The notes: generated by a model not told the origin, from the letters alone. A stretch of 64,000 bases of DNA from Hydrogenophaga sp. Root209 (GCF_001428625.1 NZ_LMIE01000031.1:295247-359246), one strand, 5' to 3'. Counted from the first letter of the stretch, positions 1 through 9,304 are shown. Program-made: numbers and translations.

Positions 1-342
1 CAGCGACGAACGCATCGAACTGAAGCCCGAATGCATCTCGCCACAGATCGCGCGGCAGTGCGCGCGTGCTGCGCGGTCTGCCGGCAACAGGCCCGCCTTG
101 GGTTTGATTTCGTTGATGTATTCGCCAATGGCCAGCGTGTCCCACACGTGAATACCCTGGTGTTCCAGCGCGGGCACCCGCATCGAGGCCGAGAGCAGCA
201 GCATTTCGGCCTTCATAGCCGGATCGTCGGGCGAGATGACCTTCTCGGTGAACTCCAACTTGGCCAGCCGGGCCATCAGCCAGCCCCGCAGGGCCCAGGC
301 ACCGTAGTTCTTGCTGCTGATCGTGAGTACCGTGGTGGTCAT
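1..342 (-). CDS. Glutathione S-transferase family protein, partial (C-terminus outside window)
   Basis: The first 114 residues of a glutathione S-transferase run off the left edge. The thioredoxin-fold N-terminus is visible: ISSKNYGAWALRGW carries the Ser/Tyr region of the glutathione site, MRVPALEHQG is the cis-Pro region, and HVWDTLAIGEYI is the typical substitute for the ES glutathione-binding motif. The family conjugates or isomerises electrophiles with glutathione in the cytoplasm; the substrate cannot be told from this part. Two ATGs compete (348 and 342). AGGAG lies only one base before the first but seven bases before the second, so 342 is preferred. It is divergent from the PHB depolymerase gene. 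Confidence 0.88.
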   Translation of the reverse strand, partial: MTTTVLTISSKNYGAWALRGWLMARLAKLEFTEKVISPDDPAMKAEMLLLSASMRVPALEHQGIHVWDTLAIGEYINEIKPKAGLLPADRAARAHCRAICGEMHSGFSSMRSSL

Positions 343-475
343 GGACATGCTCCTCGTTGACCCTGCTCTGAGCAAGGGCTGTGCCACAAAAGTGCCCAGC
401 CACGCACCGCAGCGGTGCAGACCCGGCTGGCGCGTTACTTGCCTGCACAGCAACACGTAGTTTCAGGATCCCACC

Positions 476-1687
476 ATGCTGTACCAGGCCTACCAGACCC
501 AGTCCGACCTGCTCTCGCCGTTGCGACTCATGGCCCAGCACCTGAGCGCTTCGCTGTGGCTGCAAGACACGGAACGCAGCGTGCTGCGCAAGGTGGCCGC
601 CGCCTGTGACGTGATCTCGCGCCTGCGCCTCACGCACTCGCGCCCGCCCTACAACATTGGCCAGGTGATGGTGGGTGACCAGGAAGTGCCCGTGACCGAA
701 GAAGTCGCGCTCACCCTGCCCTTCGGCACGCTGCTTCACTTTCGCAAGGCGGGCGTGGAGCCGCAGCCGCCGGTGCTGCTGGTGGCACCGCTCTCGGGCC
801 ACTTCGCCACCCTGCTGCGCGAAACCGCCCGCACCCTGCTGCAGGACCACGACGTCTTTATCACCGACTGGCACAACGCGCGCGACGTCTCGCTGCTGCA
901 CGGCGGCTTTTCGCTCGACGACTACATCACCTACATGATCCGCTTCACCGAGGCCGTGGGACCAGGCAGCCACATGGTGGCGGTGTGCCAGCCCTGTGTG
1001 GCGGCACTCGCGGCCACCGCCGTGATGGCCGAAGACGACAACCCGGCGCAACCGCGCAGCCTCACGCTGATGGCCGGCCCGGTGGACTGCCGCGTGAACC
1101 CGACCGAGGTGAACCGCCTGGCCACCAGCAAGCCCATCGAATGGTTCGAGAAGAACCTCATCAACCACGTGCCGCTGCCGCACACCGGCTTCATGCGCCG
1201 CGTGTATCCCGGCTTCATCCAGCTCTCGGCCTTCATGGCCATGAACCCGGAGCGCCACAAACAGTCGTTCCGCAACATCTACGACCACCTGGAACACGGT
1301 CGCACCGAGGAGGCGCAAGTGATCCAGGACTTCTACGAGGAATACCTGGCGGTCAACGACCTGCCGGCCGAGTTCTACCTGGAGACGGTGGCCAAGGTGT
1401 TCCAGACCTACGACCTGCCGCGCGGAGAGCTCACCTGGAACGGACGCAAGGTCAACCCGGCGGCCATCCGCCGCACCGCCCTCATGACGGTGGAAGGCGA
1501 GCGCGACGACATCTGCGCGGTCGGCCAGACCGTGGCCGCGCAAGACTTGTGCAGCAGCGTGCGCCCCTACCTCAAGACCCACCACGTACAGACCGGCGTG
1601 GGCCACTACGGCGTGTTCAGCGGGCGGCGCTGGAACCAGCAAATCTATCCACGCGTACGGGACATGATCCACGCCACGATGGGGTGA
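476..1687 (+). CDS. phaZ: Intracellular polyhydroxybutyrate depolymerase
   Basis: This 403-residue protein matches the intracellular PHB depolymerase family, which breaks down stored PHB granules in the cytoplasm. It is an alpha/beta-hydrolase-like enzyme with a cysteine nucleophile in place of serine. The segment VAVCQPC (Cys171, with Cys174 close by) is the expected nucleophile elbow. The acid and histidine are probably in GERDDIC and GVGHYGVFSG near the C-terminus. There is no signal peptide, as expected for the intracellular type. The ATG at 476 follows AGGAT. The gene stands alone and ends at a strong bidirectional terminator. It implies that the host stores PHB, although no phaC is present in this window. 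Confidence 0.92.
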   Translation: MLYQAYQTQSDLLSPLRLMAQHLSASLWLQDTERSVLRKVAAACDVISRLRLTHSRPPYNIGQVMVGDQEVPVTEEVALTLPFGTLLHFRKAGVEPQPPVLLVAPLSGHFATLLRETARTLLQDHDVFITDWHNARDVSLLHGGFSLDDYITYMIRFTEAVGPGSHMVAVCQPCVAALAATAVMAEDDNPAQPRSLTLMAGPVDCRVNPTEVNRLATSKPIEWFEKNLINHVPLPHTGFMRRVYPGFIQLSAFMAMNPERHKQSFRNIYDHLEHGRTEEAQVIQDFYEEYLAVNDLPAEFYLETVAKVFQTYDLPRGELTWNGRKVNPAAIRRTALMTVEGERDDICAVGQTVAAQDLCSSVRPYLKTHHVQTGVGHYGVFSGRRWNQQIYPRVRDMIHATMG

Positions 1688-1701
1688 TGTTTCGGCAAGC
1701 C

Positions 1702-1738
1702 CATGAAAAACGCCCCGGCATGCGGGGCGTTTTTCATG
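1702..1738. terminator. Bidirectional rho-independent terminator
   Basis: A 15-bp perfect inverted repeat (CATGAAAAACGCCCC and its complement) has a 7-base spacer. The A-run on the left arm and T-run on the right arm make it work on both strands. It sits between the convergent PHB depolymerase and CBS-domain genes. Confidence 0.9.
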
Positions 1739-1752
1739 GAGCCTGAAGCGGA

Positions 1753-2220
1753 TCAGCGTGCCGGTGCGGCGGGCTGCACCTCGTCTTCGGCCGGCCAGTC
1801 GCGGATGTAGGCCTTGAGCATCTGGTTCTCGAAATTCTGGCTGTCCACCACGGCCTTGGCCACGTCGTAGAAGCTGATCACGCCCATCAGCATCTTGTTG
1901 TCCATCACCGGCATGTAGCGGGTGTGCCGCTCCAGCATCATGGGGCGCACCTGTTCAAGCTCGGTCTGGGGGGTGCAGGTCATGGGGTGGTCGTCCATCA
2001 CCGTGCGCACGGTCTTGTCGCCCAGCGCGCCACCGTTGCGCGCCAGCGTGTGAATGATTTCGCGGAAAGTCAACATGCCCACCAGCTCGCCGTGCTCCAT
2101 CACGGCCAGCGAACCGATGTCGAACTGAGACATGGTCTCCACCGCGCGGTGCAGGGTTTCTTGCGGGTGGGTGGTGTAGAGCGTGCCGCCCTTGACGCGA
2201 AGGATGTCGCTGACTTTCAT
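1753..2220 (-). CDS. CBS-domain pair protein
   Basis: A 155-residue cytoplasmic protein made of two CBS domains (about 8-62 and 75-130), with typical segments such as IGSLAVMEHGELVGMLTFREI and RYMPVMDNKMLMGVISFYDV. CBS pairs bind adenosine nucleotides and act as energy or ligand sensors; no enzyme domain is attached. The start at 2220 is chosen because AGGAGA lies 6 bases upstream and translation there begins at the domain (MKVSDIL). A longer frame to 2334 lacks such support. It is divergent from the sulfhydrylase gene. The partner protein is unknown. Confidence 0.85.
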   Translation of the reverse strand: MKVSDILRVKGGTLYTTHPQETLHRAVETMSQFDIGSLAVMEHGELVGMLTFREIIHTLARNGGALGDKTVRTVMDDHPMTCTPQTELEQVRPMMLERHTRYMPVMDNKMLMGVISFYDVAKAVVDSQNFENQMLKAYIRDWPAEDEVQPAAPAR

Positions 2221-2352
2221 GTCTGATCTCCTGTTTCTGGTGGTGTCTCCAGCAAGGCTGGCGTCCGTGCAATATACCCCCACAATACCGCTCAAAACCA
2301 CTGCGCGCCAGCCCCTGGCGACACAGCACTGCACTCCGAGGAGACCACCCCC

Positions 2353-3663
2353 ATGTCCGGTTATTCAGACCCAGGCTTCGACACGCTCGCGCTGCACGCG
2401 GGCGCCGCGCCCGACCCCGCCACTGGCGCACGCGCCGTGCCGATCCATCTCACCACCTCGTTTGTCTTCGAATCCAGCGACCACGCAGCGGCCCTGTTCA
2501 ACCTGGAGCGCGCGGGTCATGTGTACAGCCGCATCAGCAACCCGACCAACGCGGTGTTCGAGCAGCGCATGGCCGCACTCGAAGGCGGCATTGGCGCGAT
2601 TGCCACCGCCAGCGGCCAGGCCGCGCTGCACCTGAGCGTGGCCACGCTCATGGGCGCGGGCTCGCACATCGTCGCCAGCACCGCGCTCTACGGCGGCAGC
2701 CAGAACCTGCTGCACTACACGATGCGCCGCTTCGGCATCGACACCACCTTCGTCAAACCCGGTGACATCGACGGCTGGCGCGCCGCCGTGCGGCCCAACA
2801 CCAGGCTCTTCTTCGGCGAGACCGTGGGCAACCCCGGCCTGGACGTGCTGGACATTCCCACCGTCTCGCAGATCGCACACGAGGCCGGTGTGCCCTTGCT
2901 GGTGGACTCGACGCTTACAACGCCTTACCTCGTCAAACCCTTCGAGCTCGGTGCCGACCTGGTCTACCACTCGGCCACCAAATTTCTCAGTGGCCACGGC
3001 ACCGTGATCGGTGGCGTGGTGGTGGACGCGGGCAGTTTCGACTGGGAGAAGTCGGGCAAATTCCCCGAGCTCACCGAGGCCTACGAAGGCTTCCACAACA
3101 TGGTCTTCAGCGAGGAGAGCACCGTGGGCGCCTTCCTGCTGCGCGCGCGCCGCGAAGGCCTGCGCGATTTCGGCGCCTGCCTCTCGCCGCACAGCGCGTG
3201 GCTCATCCTGCAGGGCATCGAGACGTTGTCGCTGCGCATGGACCGCCACATGGGCAATACCGAGAAGGTGGTGCAGTTCCTGGCCAGCCACCCGCTGGTG
3301 GGCCGCGTGGGCCACCCGCTGCTGGAGAGCCACCCCAGCCATGCGCTGGCCAACAAGCTGCTGCGCTTCGGTGCGAAAGGCGCAGGCTCTGTGTTCAGTT
3401 TCGACATCAAGGGCAGCCGGGCGCAAGGCAAGGCTTTCATCGAAGCGCTCCAGATCTTCAGCCACCTGGCCAACGTGGGCGACTGCCGCTCGCTGGTGAT
3501 CCACCCGGCCAGCACCACGCATTTCCGCATGACCGATGAGGCCTTGGCCGCCGGCGGCATCGGCCCGGGCACGATCCGCCTGTCCATCGGTCTGGAAGAC
3601 GCCGACGATTTGATCGACGACTTGAAGCGTGCCTTGAAGGCCGCTGAGAAAGCAAAGGCTTGA
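2353..3663 (+). CDS. metY: O-acetylhomoserine sulfhydrylase (Cys/Met PLP family)
   Basis: This 436-residue PLP enzyme of the Cys/Met metabolism family makes homocysteine from O-acetylhomoserine and sulfide in methionine synthesis. Visible signatures are YSRISNPT (59-66), ATASGQAA (84-91) and the Schiff-base lysine in YHSATKFLSGHG (Lys210). The length fits the MetY group (about 430) better than the shorter O-succinylhomoserine MetZ group (about 390-400), but substrate choice is not proven. GAGGAG precedes the ATG. The following hydrolase gene begins two bases after this stop and is probably cotranscribed. Confidence 0.85.
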   Translation: MSGYSDPGFDTLALHAGAAPDPATGARAVPIHLTTSFVFESSDHAAALFNLERAGHVYSRISNPTNAVFEQRMAALEGGIGAIATASGQAALHLSVATLMGAGSHIVASTALYGGSQNLLHYTMRRFGIDTTFVKPGDIDGWRAAVRPNTRLFFGETVGNPGLDVLDIPTVSQIAHEAGVPLLVDSTLTTPYLVKPFELGADLVYHSATKFLSGHGTVIGGVVVDAGSFDWEKSGKFPELTEAYEGFHNMVFSEESTVGAFLLRARREGLRDFGACLSPHSAWLILQGIETLSLRMDRHMGNTEKVVQFLASHPLVGRVGHPLLESHPSHALANKLLRFGAKGAGSVFSFDIKGSRAQGKAFIEALQIFSHLANVGDCRSLVIHPASTTHFRMTDEALAAGGIGPGTIRLSIGLEDADDLIDDLKRALKAAEKAKA

Positions 3664-3665
3664 CC

Positions 3666-4484
3666 ATGCACCTCACCGTCAACGGCGCCAACACCTACTG
3701 CTACACCGGCGGCAAGCCCTTCGATGCCGCCAAACCCACCGTGGTTTTCATCCACGGCGTGCTCAACGACCACAGCGTCTGGATCCTGCAGAGTCGCTAC
3801 CTGGCCCACCACGGCTGGAACGTGCTGGCGGTGGACCTGCCAGGGCACTGCAAGAGCGAAGGCGAGGCGCCCGCATCGGTGGAAGACGCGGCTGGCTTCG
3901 TGGCTGCGCTGCTCGACGCGGCGGGTGTGCAGAAGGCCGCGTTGGTCGGTCACAGTTGGGGCTCGCTGATTGCGCTGGAAGCGGCTGCGCGCTTGACGGA
4001 CCGGGTCAGCCACCTGGTGCTGGTGGGCACGGCCTACCCCATGAAGGTCTCGCCCGCGTTGATCGAAGCAGCGCTCAACGAGCCCGAGAAGGGCATGAAG
4101 ATGATCAACGTGTTCTCGCGCAGCACGCTGGCCGCACCGCCGTCGGCGCTCGGCCCCGGCACCTGGGTGTACGGATCCAGCCTGGCACTGAACCGCCGGG
4201 TGCTGCGCAGCAACCCCCGGGTCAATGTGTTCCACCGCGGCTTCGTGGCTTGCGACAGCTATGCGGGCGGAGAAGCCGCCATGTCGAAGATCACCTGCCC
4301 GGTGCTGTTTCTGCTGGGCGTGCAGGACCAGATGACGCATCCCAAGGCCGCGCAAGGTCTGATCGAGACGGCCAGGGCCGCCGGCCACCGGGTCTCGGTG
4401 ACCAGCGTGCCCGCGGGCCATCACCAGATGACCGAAGCGCCCGAAGAAACGCTGGTGGCCATCCGCAACTTTCTCGCGGCCTGA
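3666..4484 (+). CDS. Alpha/beta-hydrolase fold protein
   Basis: A 272-residue single-domain alpha/beta hydrolase. HGVLNDHSVW is the oxyanion-hole segment, GHSWGS holds the nucleophile serine, and VPAGHHQM carries the probable catalytic histidine. There is no signal peptide. The ATG at 3666 lies 2 bases after the metY stop; a TTG at 3660 would overlap metY but is less likely. The substrate is unknown. Close coupling to metY hints at a role linked to acyl-homoserine or methionine metabolism, but a generic esterase is equally possible. Confidence 0.8.
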   Translation: MHLTVNGANTYCYTGGKPFDAAKPTVVFIHGVLNDHSVWILQSRYLAHHGWNVLAVDLPGHCKSEGEAPASVEDAAGFVAALLDAAGVQKAALVGHSWGSLIALEAAARLTDRVSHLVLVGTAYPMKVSPALIEAALNEPEKGMKMINVFSRSTLAAPPSALGPGTWVYGSSLALNRRVLRSNPRVNVFHRGFVACDSYAGGEAAMSKITCPVLFLLGVQDQMTHPKAAQGLIETARAAGHRVSVTSVPAGHHQMTEAPEETLVAIRNFLAA

Positions 4485-4487
4485 GCC

Positions 4488-4721
4488 TCACTTCACACAC
4501 TGGAGCTGGCTGGTGTCCTTGCTGGAGGCGGGTGGCAGGGTGATCACGCAGGACATCGCACCGCACATGCAATGCACCACGCTGGCGCCACCCGAGACCA
4601 CCAACGTGGGCGCCGAACACTGGCAGGCCGGCGCCGTCATGACGCTTTGAGCCAGTGCTGGCGCTGTGTGGAACGAGAGCGCCAGCACCAACACGGAAAG
4701 TCGGGAAATGCAGGAAGTCAT
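4488..4721 (-). CDS. Small secreted cysteine-rich protein of unknown function
   Basis: A 77-residue protein with a classical signal peptide (hydrophobic LSVLVLALSF, then cleavage after APALA) and a mature part of about 51 residues carrying six cysteines, in the patterns ACQC, HCMC, SC and QC. Two or three disulfides or a metal site in the periplasm are plausible. AAGGAG lies 6 bases before the ATG at 4721; the in-frame ATG at 4736 would place that site inside the coding region, so 4721 is chosen. I recognise no family. It is convergent with the hydrolase gene, three bases away. Confidence 0.6.
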   Translation of the reverse strand: MTSCISRLSVLVLALSFHTAPALAQSVMTAPACQCSAPTLVVSGGASVVHCMCGAMSCVITLPPASSKDTSQLQCVK

Positions 4722-4796
4722 CAAGTTCTCCTTCAATCAAAAACGCCATCATCAGCGCTGCGTTGCATGCTACGCCGCCGCCAACCTGTTTAGACC

Positions 4797-6080
4797 ATGA
4801 CTCTCGACATCACGCCACCGATGACCCCCGCCCGGGCCCGGGACATCGCCCGGGCCTTCGACCTGCGCGCACTCCAACCCGAGTTCCTCGCCAACCCCTA
4901 CCCGGTGTACGCCGCGCTGCGCGAACACGAACCCGTGCGCCGCATGCCCGATGGTTCGGTGTTCCTCACCCGCTGTGCCGACCTGATGGCGGTGTACCGC
5001 GATGCGCAGACCTTCAGCTCGGACAAGCAGGTCGAGTTCGCGCCCAAATACGGCGTGGGCTCCGCGCTTTTCGAGCACCACACCACCAGCCTGGTGTTCA
5101 ACGACCCGCCGTTGCACACGCGCGTGCGTCGGCTGATCATGGGCGCACTCACGCGCCGCGCCATCGCCGACATGGAACCTGGCCTGATCGCGCTGGTCGA
5201 CAGCCTGCTGGACTCGTTGGCCGAGCGCGGCGGTGGTGACCTCATCGAAGACTTCGCCTCGGCCATTCCGGTGGAGATCATCGGCAACCTGCTCGATGTC
5301 CCGCACCAGGACCGCGGCCCGCTGCGCGCCTGGTCGCTCGCCATTCTGGGCGCGCTGGAGCCCACCATCACGCCGGTGCAGCAAGCGCTGGGCAACGAGG
5401 CGGTGACCGACATGCTGGCCTACCTGCGCACGCTGGTGGCGCAGCGCAGGCAGCACCCGGGTGACCCGGAGCGCGACGTGCTCACACGGCTGATCCAGGG
5501 CGAGGCCAGTGGCGAGCAATTGAGCGAAGTCGAACTGCTGCAGAACTGCATCTTCCTGCTCAATGCGGGCCATGAGACCACCACCAACCTGATCGGCAAC
5601 GGCCTGATCGCGCTGCAGGAACACCCCCAGGCCCGCAACTTCCTGCAAACCGCGATGCAGCACACCGCAGACGATGGCACTGCGCAAGAGGCGGTGCTCA
5701 GCCGCGCGGTTGACGAGTTCCTGCGCTTTGAGTCGTCGAATCAGCTGGGCAACCGGCGCGCGGTGAAGGACACGCAGGTGGGCGGTGTTGAGCTCAAGGC
5801 CGGCACGCTGGTGACGCTGTGCATCGGCGCGGCCAACCGCGACCCCGCCCAGTTCGCCGACCCCGAGGTGCTGGACCTGGCGCGCGAGGGCAACAAGCAC
5901 CTGGCCTTCGGTTTCGGCATCCACCAGTGCGCGGGTCTGAGCCTGGCGCGGCTGGAAGGACGCATCGCCATCGGGCGCTTTCTGCAGCGCTTCCCCGATT
6001 TCCAGCTGACCGAAGCCCCGCTGCGAGGTGGGCGCGCTCGGTTTCGCGGCTTCCTGCGCGCACCGTTCTCGGTGGCGTGA
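4797..6080 (+). CDS. Cytochrome P450
   Basis: A 427-residue soluble class I-type P450. The I-helix oxygen-activation motif AGHETT (257-262), the K-helix ExxR (Glu307-Arg310, EFLR) and the heme-ligand loop FGFGIHQCAG with Cys378 are all intact. It should hydroxylate a small organic substrate using electrons from ferredoxin and ferredoxin reductase; no dedicated redox partner gene is adjacent. It resembles bacterial CYP families acting on terpenoids, fatty acids or aromatics, but the substrate cannot be assigned. It is convergent with the YihY-type gene, 7 bases apart. Confidence 0.92.
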   Translation: MTLDITPPMTPARARDIARAFDLRALQPEFLANPYPVYAALREHEPVRRMPDGSVFLTRCADLMAVYRDAQTFSSDKQVEFAPKYGVGSALFEHHTTSLVFNDPPLHTRVRRLIMGALTRRAIADMEPGLIALVDSLLDSLAERGGGDLIEDFASAIPVEIIGNLLDVPHQDRGPLRAWSLAILGALEPTITPVQQALGNEAVTDMLAYLRTLVAQRRQHPGDPERDVLTRLIQGEASGEQLSEVELLQNCIFLLNAGHETTTNLIGNGLIALQEHPQARNFLQTAMQHTADDGTAQEAVLSRAVDEFLRFESSNQLGNRRAVKDTQVGGVELKAGTLVTLCIGAANRDPAQFADPEVLDLAREGNKHLAFGFGIHQCAGLSLARLEGRIAIGRFLQRFPDFQLTEAPLRGGRARFRGFLRAPFSVA

Positions 6081-6087
6081 AGGCGTT

Positions 6088-7374
6088 TCAGCCCGACGCG
6101 ACTGACGGGCCTTCGGCCATCTCCTGGACCAACGGCGGCTGGGGCGTGGACGCCAGGGCCTGTGCCAGCGTGAGCTGAGCCCAGTGGCTCTCCGACCAGA
6201 AACGCGCGGTGTTCGGCTGGCGCGCCAGCAGCAAGCGTTCCACCAGCAGCGCCAAGGGTGTGCTGACGGGGTCGACCAGCAGCACGTAGCGCTCGCCGTC
6301 CTCATCGAGCCGCCCCAGCCAGTCGAGCGACACCAATGCGGCCACGGGTTCCTCGAGTTGCAGCGCATCGACCCGCAGCACCTGGGCCAGGGCTTCCAGG
6401 CTCAGGCCCTTGGGCGCCGTGTCGCGCGCGGTGTGCAACTGCTCCAGCACCTCCAGCGCCAGTTGAAAACTCCAGCCCGGCGAATCACCGCGCCGCGCAA
6501 TGCCCGAGAGCAGGCTGGGCAGGTAGGCCGTCACCACCGCCCCCAGCAGCACGATCACCCAGGCCACGTAAAACCACACCAGCAGGATCGGCACCGTGGC
6601 AAACGTGCCGTAGACCACCGAATACGTGGGTACCTGCGCGAGGTACCAGGCCAGCAGCTTCTTCGCCAGCTCCAGCCCGGTGGCCACGAACACGCCGCCA
6701 ATGAGCGCGTGGCTCCAGCGTACCCGCGTGTTGGGCACGTAGCGGTAGAGCGCGGCAATGCCGCCCGTGAGCAACGCGAACTGCACCGCGTCCAGCAGGA
6801 AGCGCACGCCGCCGGGCAGGCCGGAGACCACGCCGCGCGAGGCGGTCACGGCGTACGTGGTCACGGTCAGGCTTACCGCCAGCAGCAGCGGCCCCAGGGT
6901 CAGCACCGCCCAGTACACCAGCACCCGCTGGGTGAATGAGCGCGGCTGGCGCACGCGCCAGATGTCGTTGAGCTTGCGGTCGATGGTGAGGATCAACGCC
7001 AGCGCGGTGATCAGCAGCACCAGCGCGCCAGCCCACCCGATCTGGCCGGCCTTGCCCGCGAACTGGTTGAGGTAGCTGAACACCTGCTTGGCGATGTCGG
7101 GCGGCACCAGGCTTTGCACCAGCCAGCGCTGCAGCGTGACCTGCAGGCGATCGAACATCGGAAACGCACTGAAGATGGCCAGCGCCACGGTGAACAGCGG
7201 CACCAGCGAAATGGTGGTGGTGAAGGTCAGACTGCTGGCGGTGATGCCCAGGCGGTCTTCCCGGAACCGCTCGCGCAGGGTAATGGCGGTGTTGGCCCAG
7301 GGGAAGTTCAAGGCATCGCGCCACAGCGCGCGAGCGAGGGTTTCCAGGGCACGCAGGCGCTCTTTGAAGGTCAT
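6088..7374 (-). CDS. YihY/BrkB (UPF0761) family inner-membrane protein
   Basis: A 428-residue protein with a membrane domain of about six segments in residues 45-285, for example the stretches around SLVPLFTVALAIFS, ALVLLITALALIL and TVPILLVWFYVAWVIVLLG. A C-terminal cytoplasmic region of about 130 residues resembles a winged-helix-like regulator. The family was once named ribonuclease BN by mistake; its true function is unknown, with transport or envelope roles suggested. The start at 7374 (MTFKERL) is at the family's usual N-terminus. It is divergent from the DUF2069 gene, with only 35 bp between starts. Confidence 0.88.
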   Translation of the reverse strand: MTFKERLRALETLARALWRDALNFPWANTAITLRERFREDRLGITASSLTFTTTISLVPLFTVALAIFSAFPMFDRLQVTLQRWLVQSLVPPDIAKQVFSYLNQFAGKAGQIGWAGALVLLITALALILTIDRKLNDIWRVRQPRSFTQRVLVYWAVLTLGPLLLAVSLTVTTYAVTASRGVVSGLPGGVRFLLDAVQFALLTGGIAALYRYVPNTRVRWSHALIGGVFVATGLELAKKLLAWYLAQVPTYSVVYGTFATVPILLVWFYVAWVIVLLGAVVTAYLPSLLSGIARRGDSPGWSFQLALEVLEQLHTARDTAPKGLSLEALAQVLRVDALQLEEPVAALVSLDWLGRLDEDGERYVLLVDPVSTPLALLVERLLLARQPNTARFWSESHWAQLTLAQALASTPQPPLVQEMAEGPSVASG

Positions 7375-7409
7375 CCCGGTATCATGCCACCTGCTTTTTC
7401 TCCCCTCCC

Positions 7410-7871
7410 ATGCCCGACATCTCCACGCCCCCCAGCCTCGAAGCCCTCCTTGTTGCACAGGGAGATTCGGCGCGCGCCGTCAACGCCACACGCTGGCTGG
7501 CCGTGGGCAGCCTGCTCGGCCTGATCGTGCTGGGCTTTCTGTGGGAAATGTGGCTGGCCCCGCTGCGAGAGGGTGGCTCCTGGCTGGTGCTCAAGGTGCT
7601 GCCGCTCACGATCCCGTTGGCGGGCCTGCTGAAAAACCGCATGTACACCTACCGCTGGGTCAGCCTGATCGTGTGGCTGTACTTCACCGAAGGTGTGGTG
7701 CGCGCCACCAGCGACACCGGCCCATCCGTCTGGCTGGCGGTGCTCCAGACGCTGCTGTGCGTGGCCTTGTTCGTGGCCTGCGCCCTGCACGTGCGCATCC
7801 GCCTGCGCGCGGCCGGCAAAGACGCTGTGGCGGCCGACGTGGCCAGCGCCAACGCGGCTGCTCAACCATGA
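7410..7871 (+). CDS. DUF2069 membrane protein
   Basis: A 153-residue inner-membrane protein with four predicted helices (about 29-48, 60-76, 83-97 and 105-125) and the DUF2069 hallmark LKNRMYTYRW. No function is known. It is the first gene of a tightly packed plus-strand run; its stop overlaps the next start as ATGA. The Ala-rich tail is variable in the family. Co-transcription with the downstream oxidase, transglycosylase and thyA is likely from spacing alone and need not mean shared function. Confidence 0.85.
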   Translation: MPDISTPPSLEALLVAQGDSARAVNATRWLAVGSLLGLIVLGFLWEMWLAPLREGGSWLVLKVLPLTIPLAGLLKNRMYTYRWVSLIVWLYFTEGVVRATSDTGPSVWLAVLQTLLCVALFVACALHVRIRLRAAGKDAVAADVASANAAAQP

Positions 7872-9304
7872 GCCCGGCACACCTCGAACTGCTGGCGCAA
7901 CTGCGCCAGAGCGTGGGCGCCTCGCATGTGCTCACGCACGAAGACCCCACCACCGATCTGTCGGCCTGGGAACAGGACTGGCGCAAGCGCGCGCATGGCC
8001 GGGCTCTGGCCGTGGTTCGCCCGGGCAGCACGGCCGAGGTGGCCGCCGTGGTGCGGGCCTGCGCGCAAGCCGCCGTATCGCTGGTGCCGCAAGGCGGCAA
8101 CACCGGCCTGGTGGTCGGCTCGGTGCCCGACGCCTCGGGCGCGCAGGTGGTGCTGAGTCTCATGCGCCTGAACACCGTGCGCGCCATCGACCCGGCCAAC
8201 CTCACCATGACGGTGGAAGCCGGCTGCGTGCTGCAGACTCTGCAGGACACAGCCGAAAAGGCGGGTTTCCTGTTTCCCCTGAGCCTGGCGGCCGAAGGCA
8301 GTTGCAGCATCGGCGGCAACCTGGCCACCAACGCCGGCGGCACGCAGGTGGTGCGCTACGGCAACGCGCGCGACCTCTGCCTGGGCCTGGAAGTGGTGAC
8401 CGCGCAAGGCGAGGTGTGGCAGGGTCTCACCGGTTTGCGCAAGGACAACACCGGCTACGACCTGCGCGACCTGTTCATTGGCAGCGAAGGCACGCTGGGC
8501 GTCATCACCGCCGCCACGCTCAAGCTCTACCCCCTGCCCGCCGCGCAGCTCACCGCCTGGGCAGCACTGCCTACGCTGGACGCCGCCGTGGCCCTGCTGG
8601 GCCTCGCGCACCAGCACCTGGGCGCGGGCCTCACCGGCTTCGAGGTCATGGGCCAGTTCGCGCTCAGCCTGGTGGACAAGCACATGCCGCGGTTGCGCGT
8701 GCCGCTGTGGCAGGACACGCCCTATTGCGTGCTGCTGGAGAACAGCGACAACGAATCGGAACAACACGCACGCGCCCAATTCGAGCGCCTGCTGGAAGCG
8801 GCCTTCGAGCAAGGCCTGGTGAGCGACGCGGTGGTGGCCGAGAGCCTGGCGCAGGCCCATGCGCTCTGGCACATCCGCGAGAGCATTCCGCTGGCGCAGG
8901 CCGAGGAAGGCCTGAACATCAAGCACGACATCAGCATCCCCGTCTCGCACATCCCGGCCTTCTGCGTCGAGACCGACGCCTTGCTGCAGCGTGAGATTCC
9001 GGGCGTGCGGCTGGTCAACTTTGGCCATCTGGGCGACGGCAACCTGCACTACAACGTGCAGGCGCCGGCCGGAAGCGACGCCAAAAAGTTCCTGAACGAG
9101 CAGGAAACACGCGTGAACACGCTGGTTTTTGACGCGGTGGCGCGCTACCATGGCTCGATCAGCGCCGAGCACGGCGTGGGAAGCCTCAAGGCTGACCACC
9201 TGCCCCACTACAAGGACCCGGTTGCACTGGGTCTGATGCGGGCCATCAAGCAGGCGCTGGACCCGCACAACCTCATGAACCCTGGCCGCGTCCTTTCACC
9301 ATGA
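7868..9304 (+). CDS. FAD-binding oxidase, GlcD / D-2-hydroxyacid dehydrogenase family
   Basis: A 478-residue flavoprotein. The PCMH-type FAD domain (about 38-220) shows PQGGNTGLVVGS and GGNLATNAGG. The FAD-oxidase C-terminal domain ends with SAEHGVGSLK and NLMNPGRVL. These are hallmarks of the GlcD / D-lactate / D-2-hydroxyglutarate dehydrogenase group, which oxidises D-2-hydroxyacids to 2-oxoacids and passes electrons to a flavoprotein or quinone. D-2-hydroxyglutarate or D-lactate are the best guesses; glycolate oxidase itself usually has GlcE and GlcF neighbours, which are absent. It starts with ATGA overlap on the DUF2069 gene and ends with ATGA overlap on the next gene. Confidence 0.88.
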   Translation: MSPAHLELLAQLRQSVGASHVLTHEDPTTDLSAWEQDWRKRAHGRALAVVRPGSTAEVAAVVRACAQAAVSLVPQGGNTGLVVGSVPDASGAQVVLSLMRLNTVRAIDPANLTMTVEAGCVLQTLQDTAEKAGFLFPLSLAAEGSCSIGGNLATNAGGTQVVRYGNARDLCLGLEVVTAQGEVWQGLTGLRKDNTGYDLRDLFIGSEGTLGVITAATLKLYPLPAAQLTAWAALPTLDAAVALLGLAHQHLGAGLTGFEVMGQFALSLVDKHMPRLRVPLWQDTPYCVLLENSDNESEQHARAQFERLLEAAFEQGLVSDAVVAESLAQAHALWHIRESIPLAQAEEGLNIKHDISIPVSHIPAFCVETDALLQREIPGVRLVNFGHLGDGNLHYNVQAPAGSDAKKFLNEQETRVNTLVFDAVARYHGSISAEHGVGSLKADHLPHYKDPVALGLMRAIKQALDPHNLMNPGRVLSP

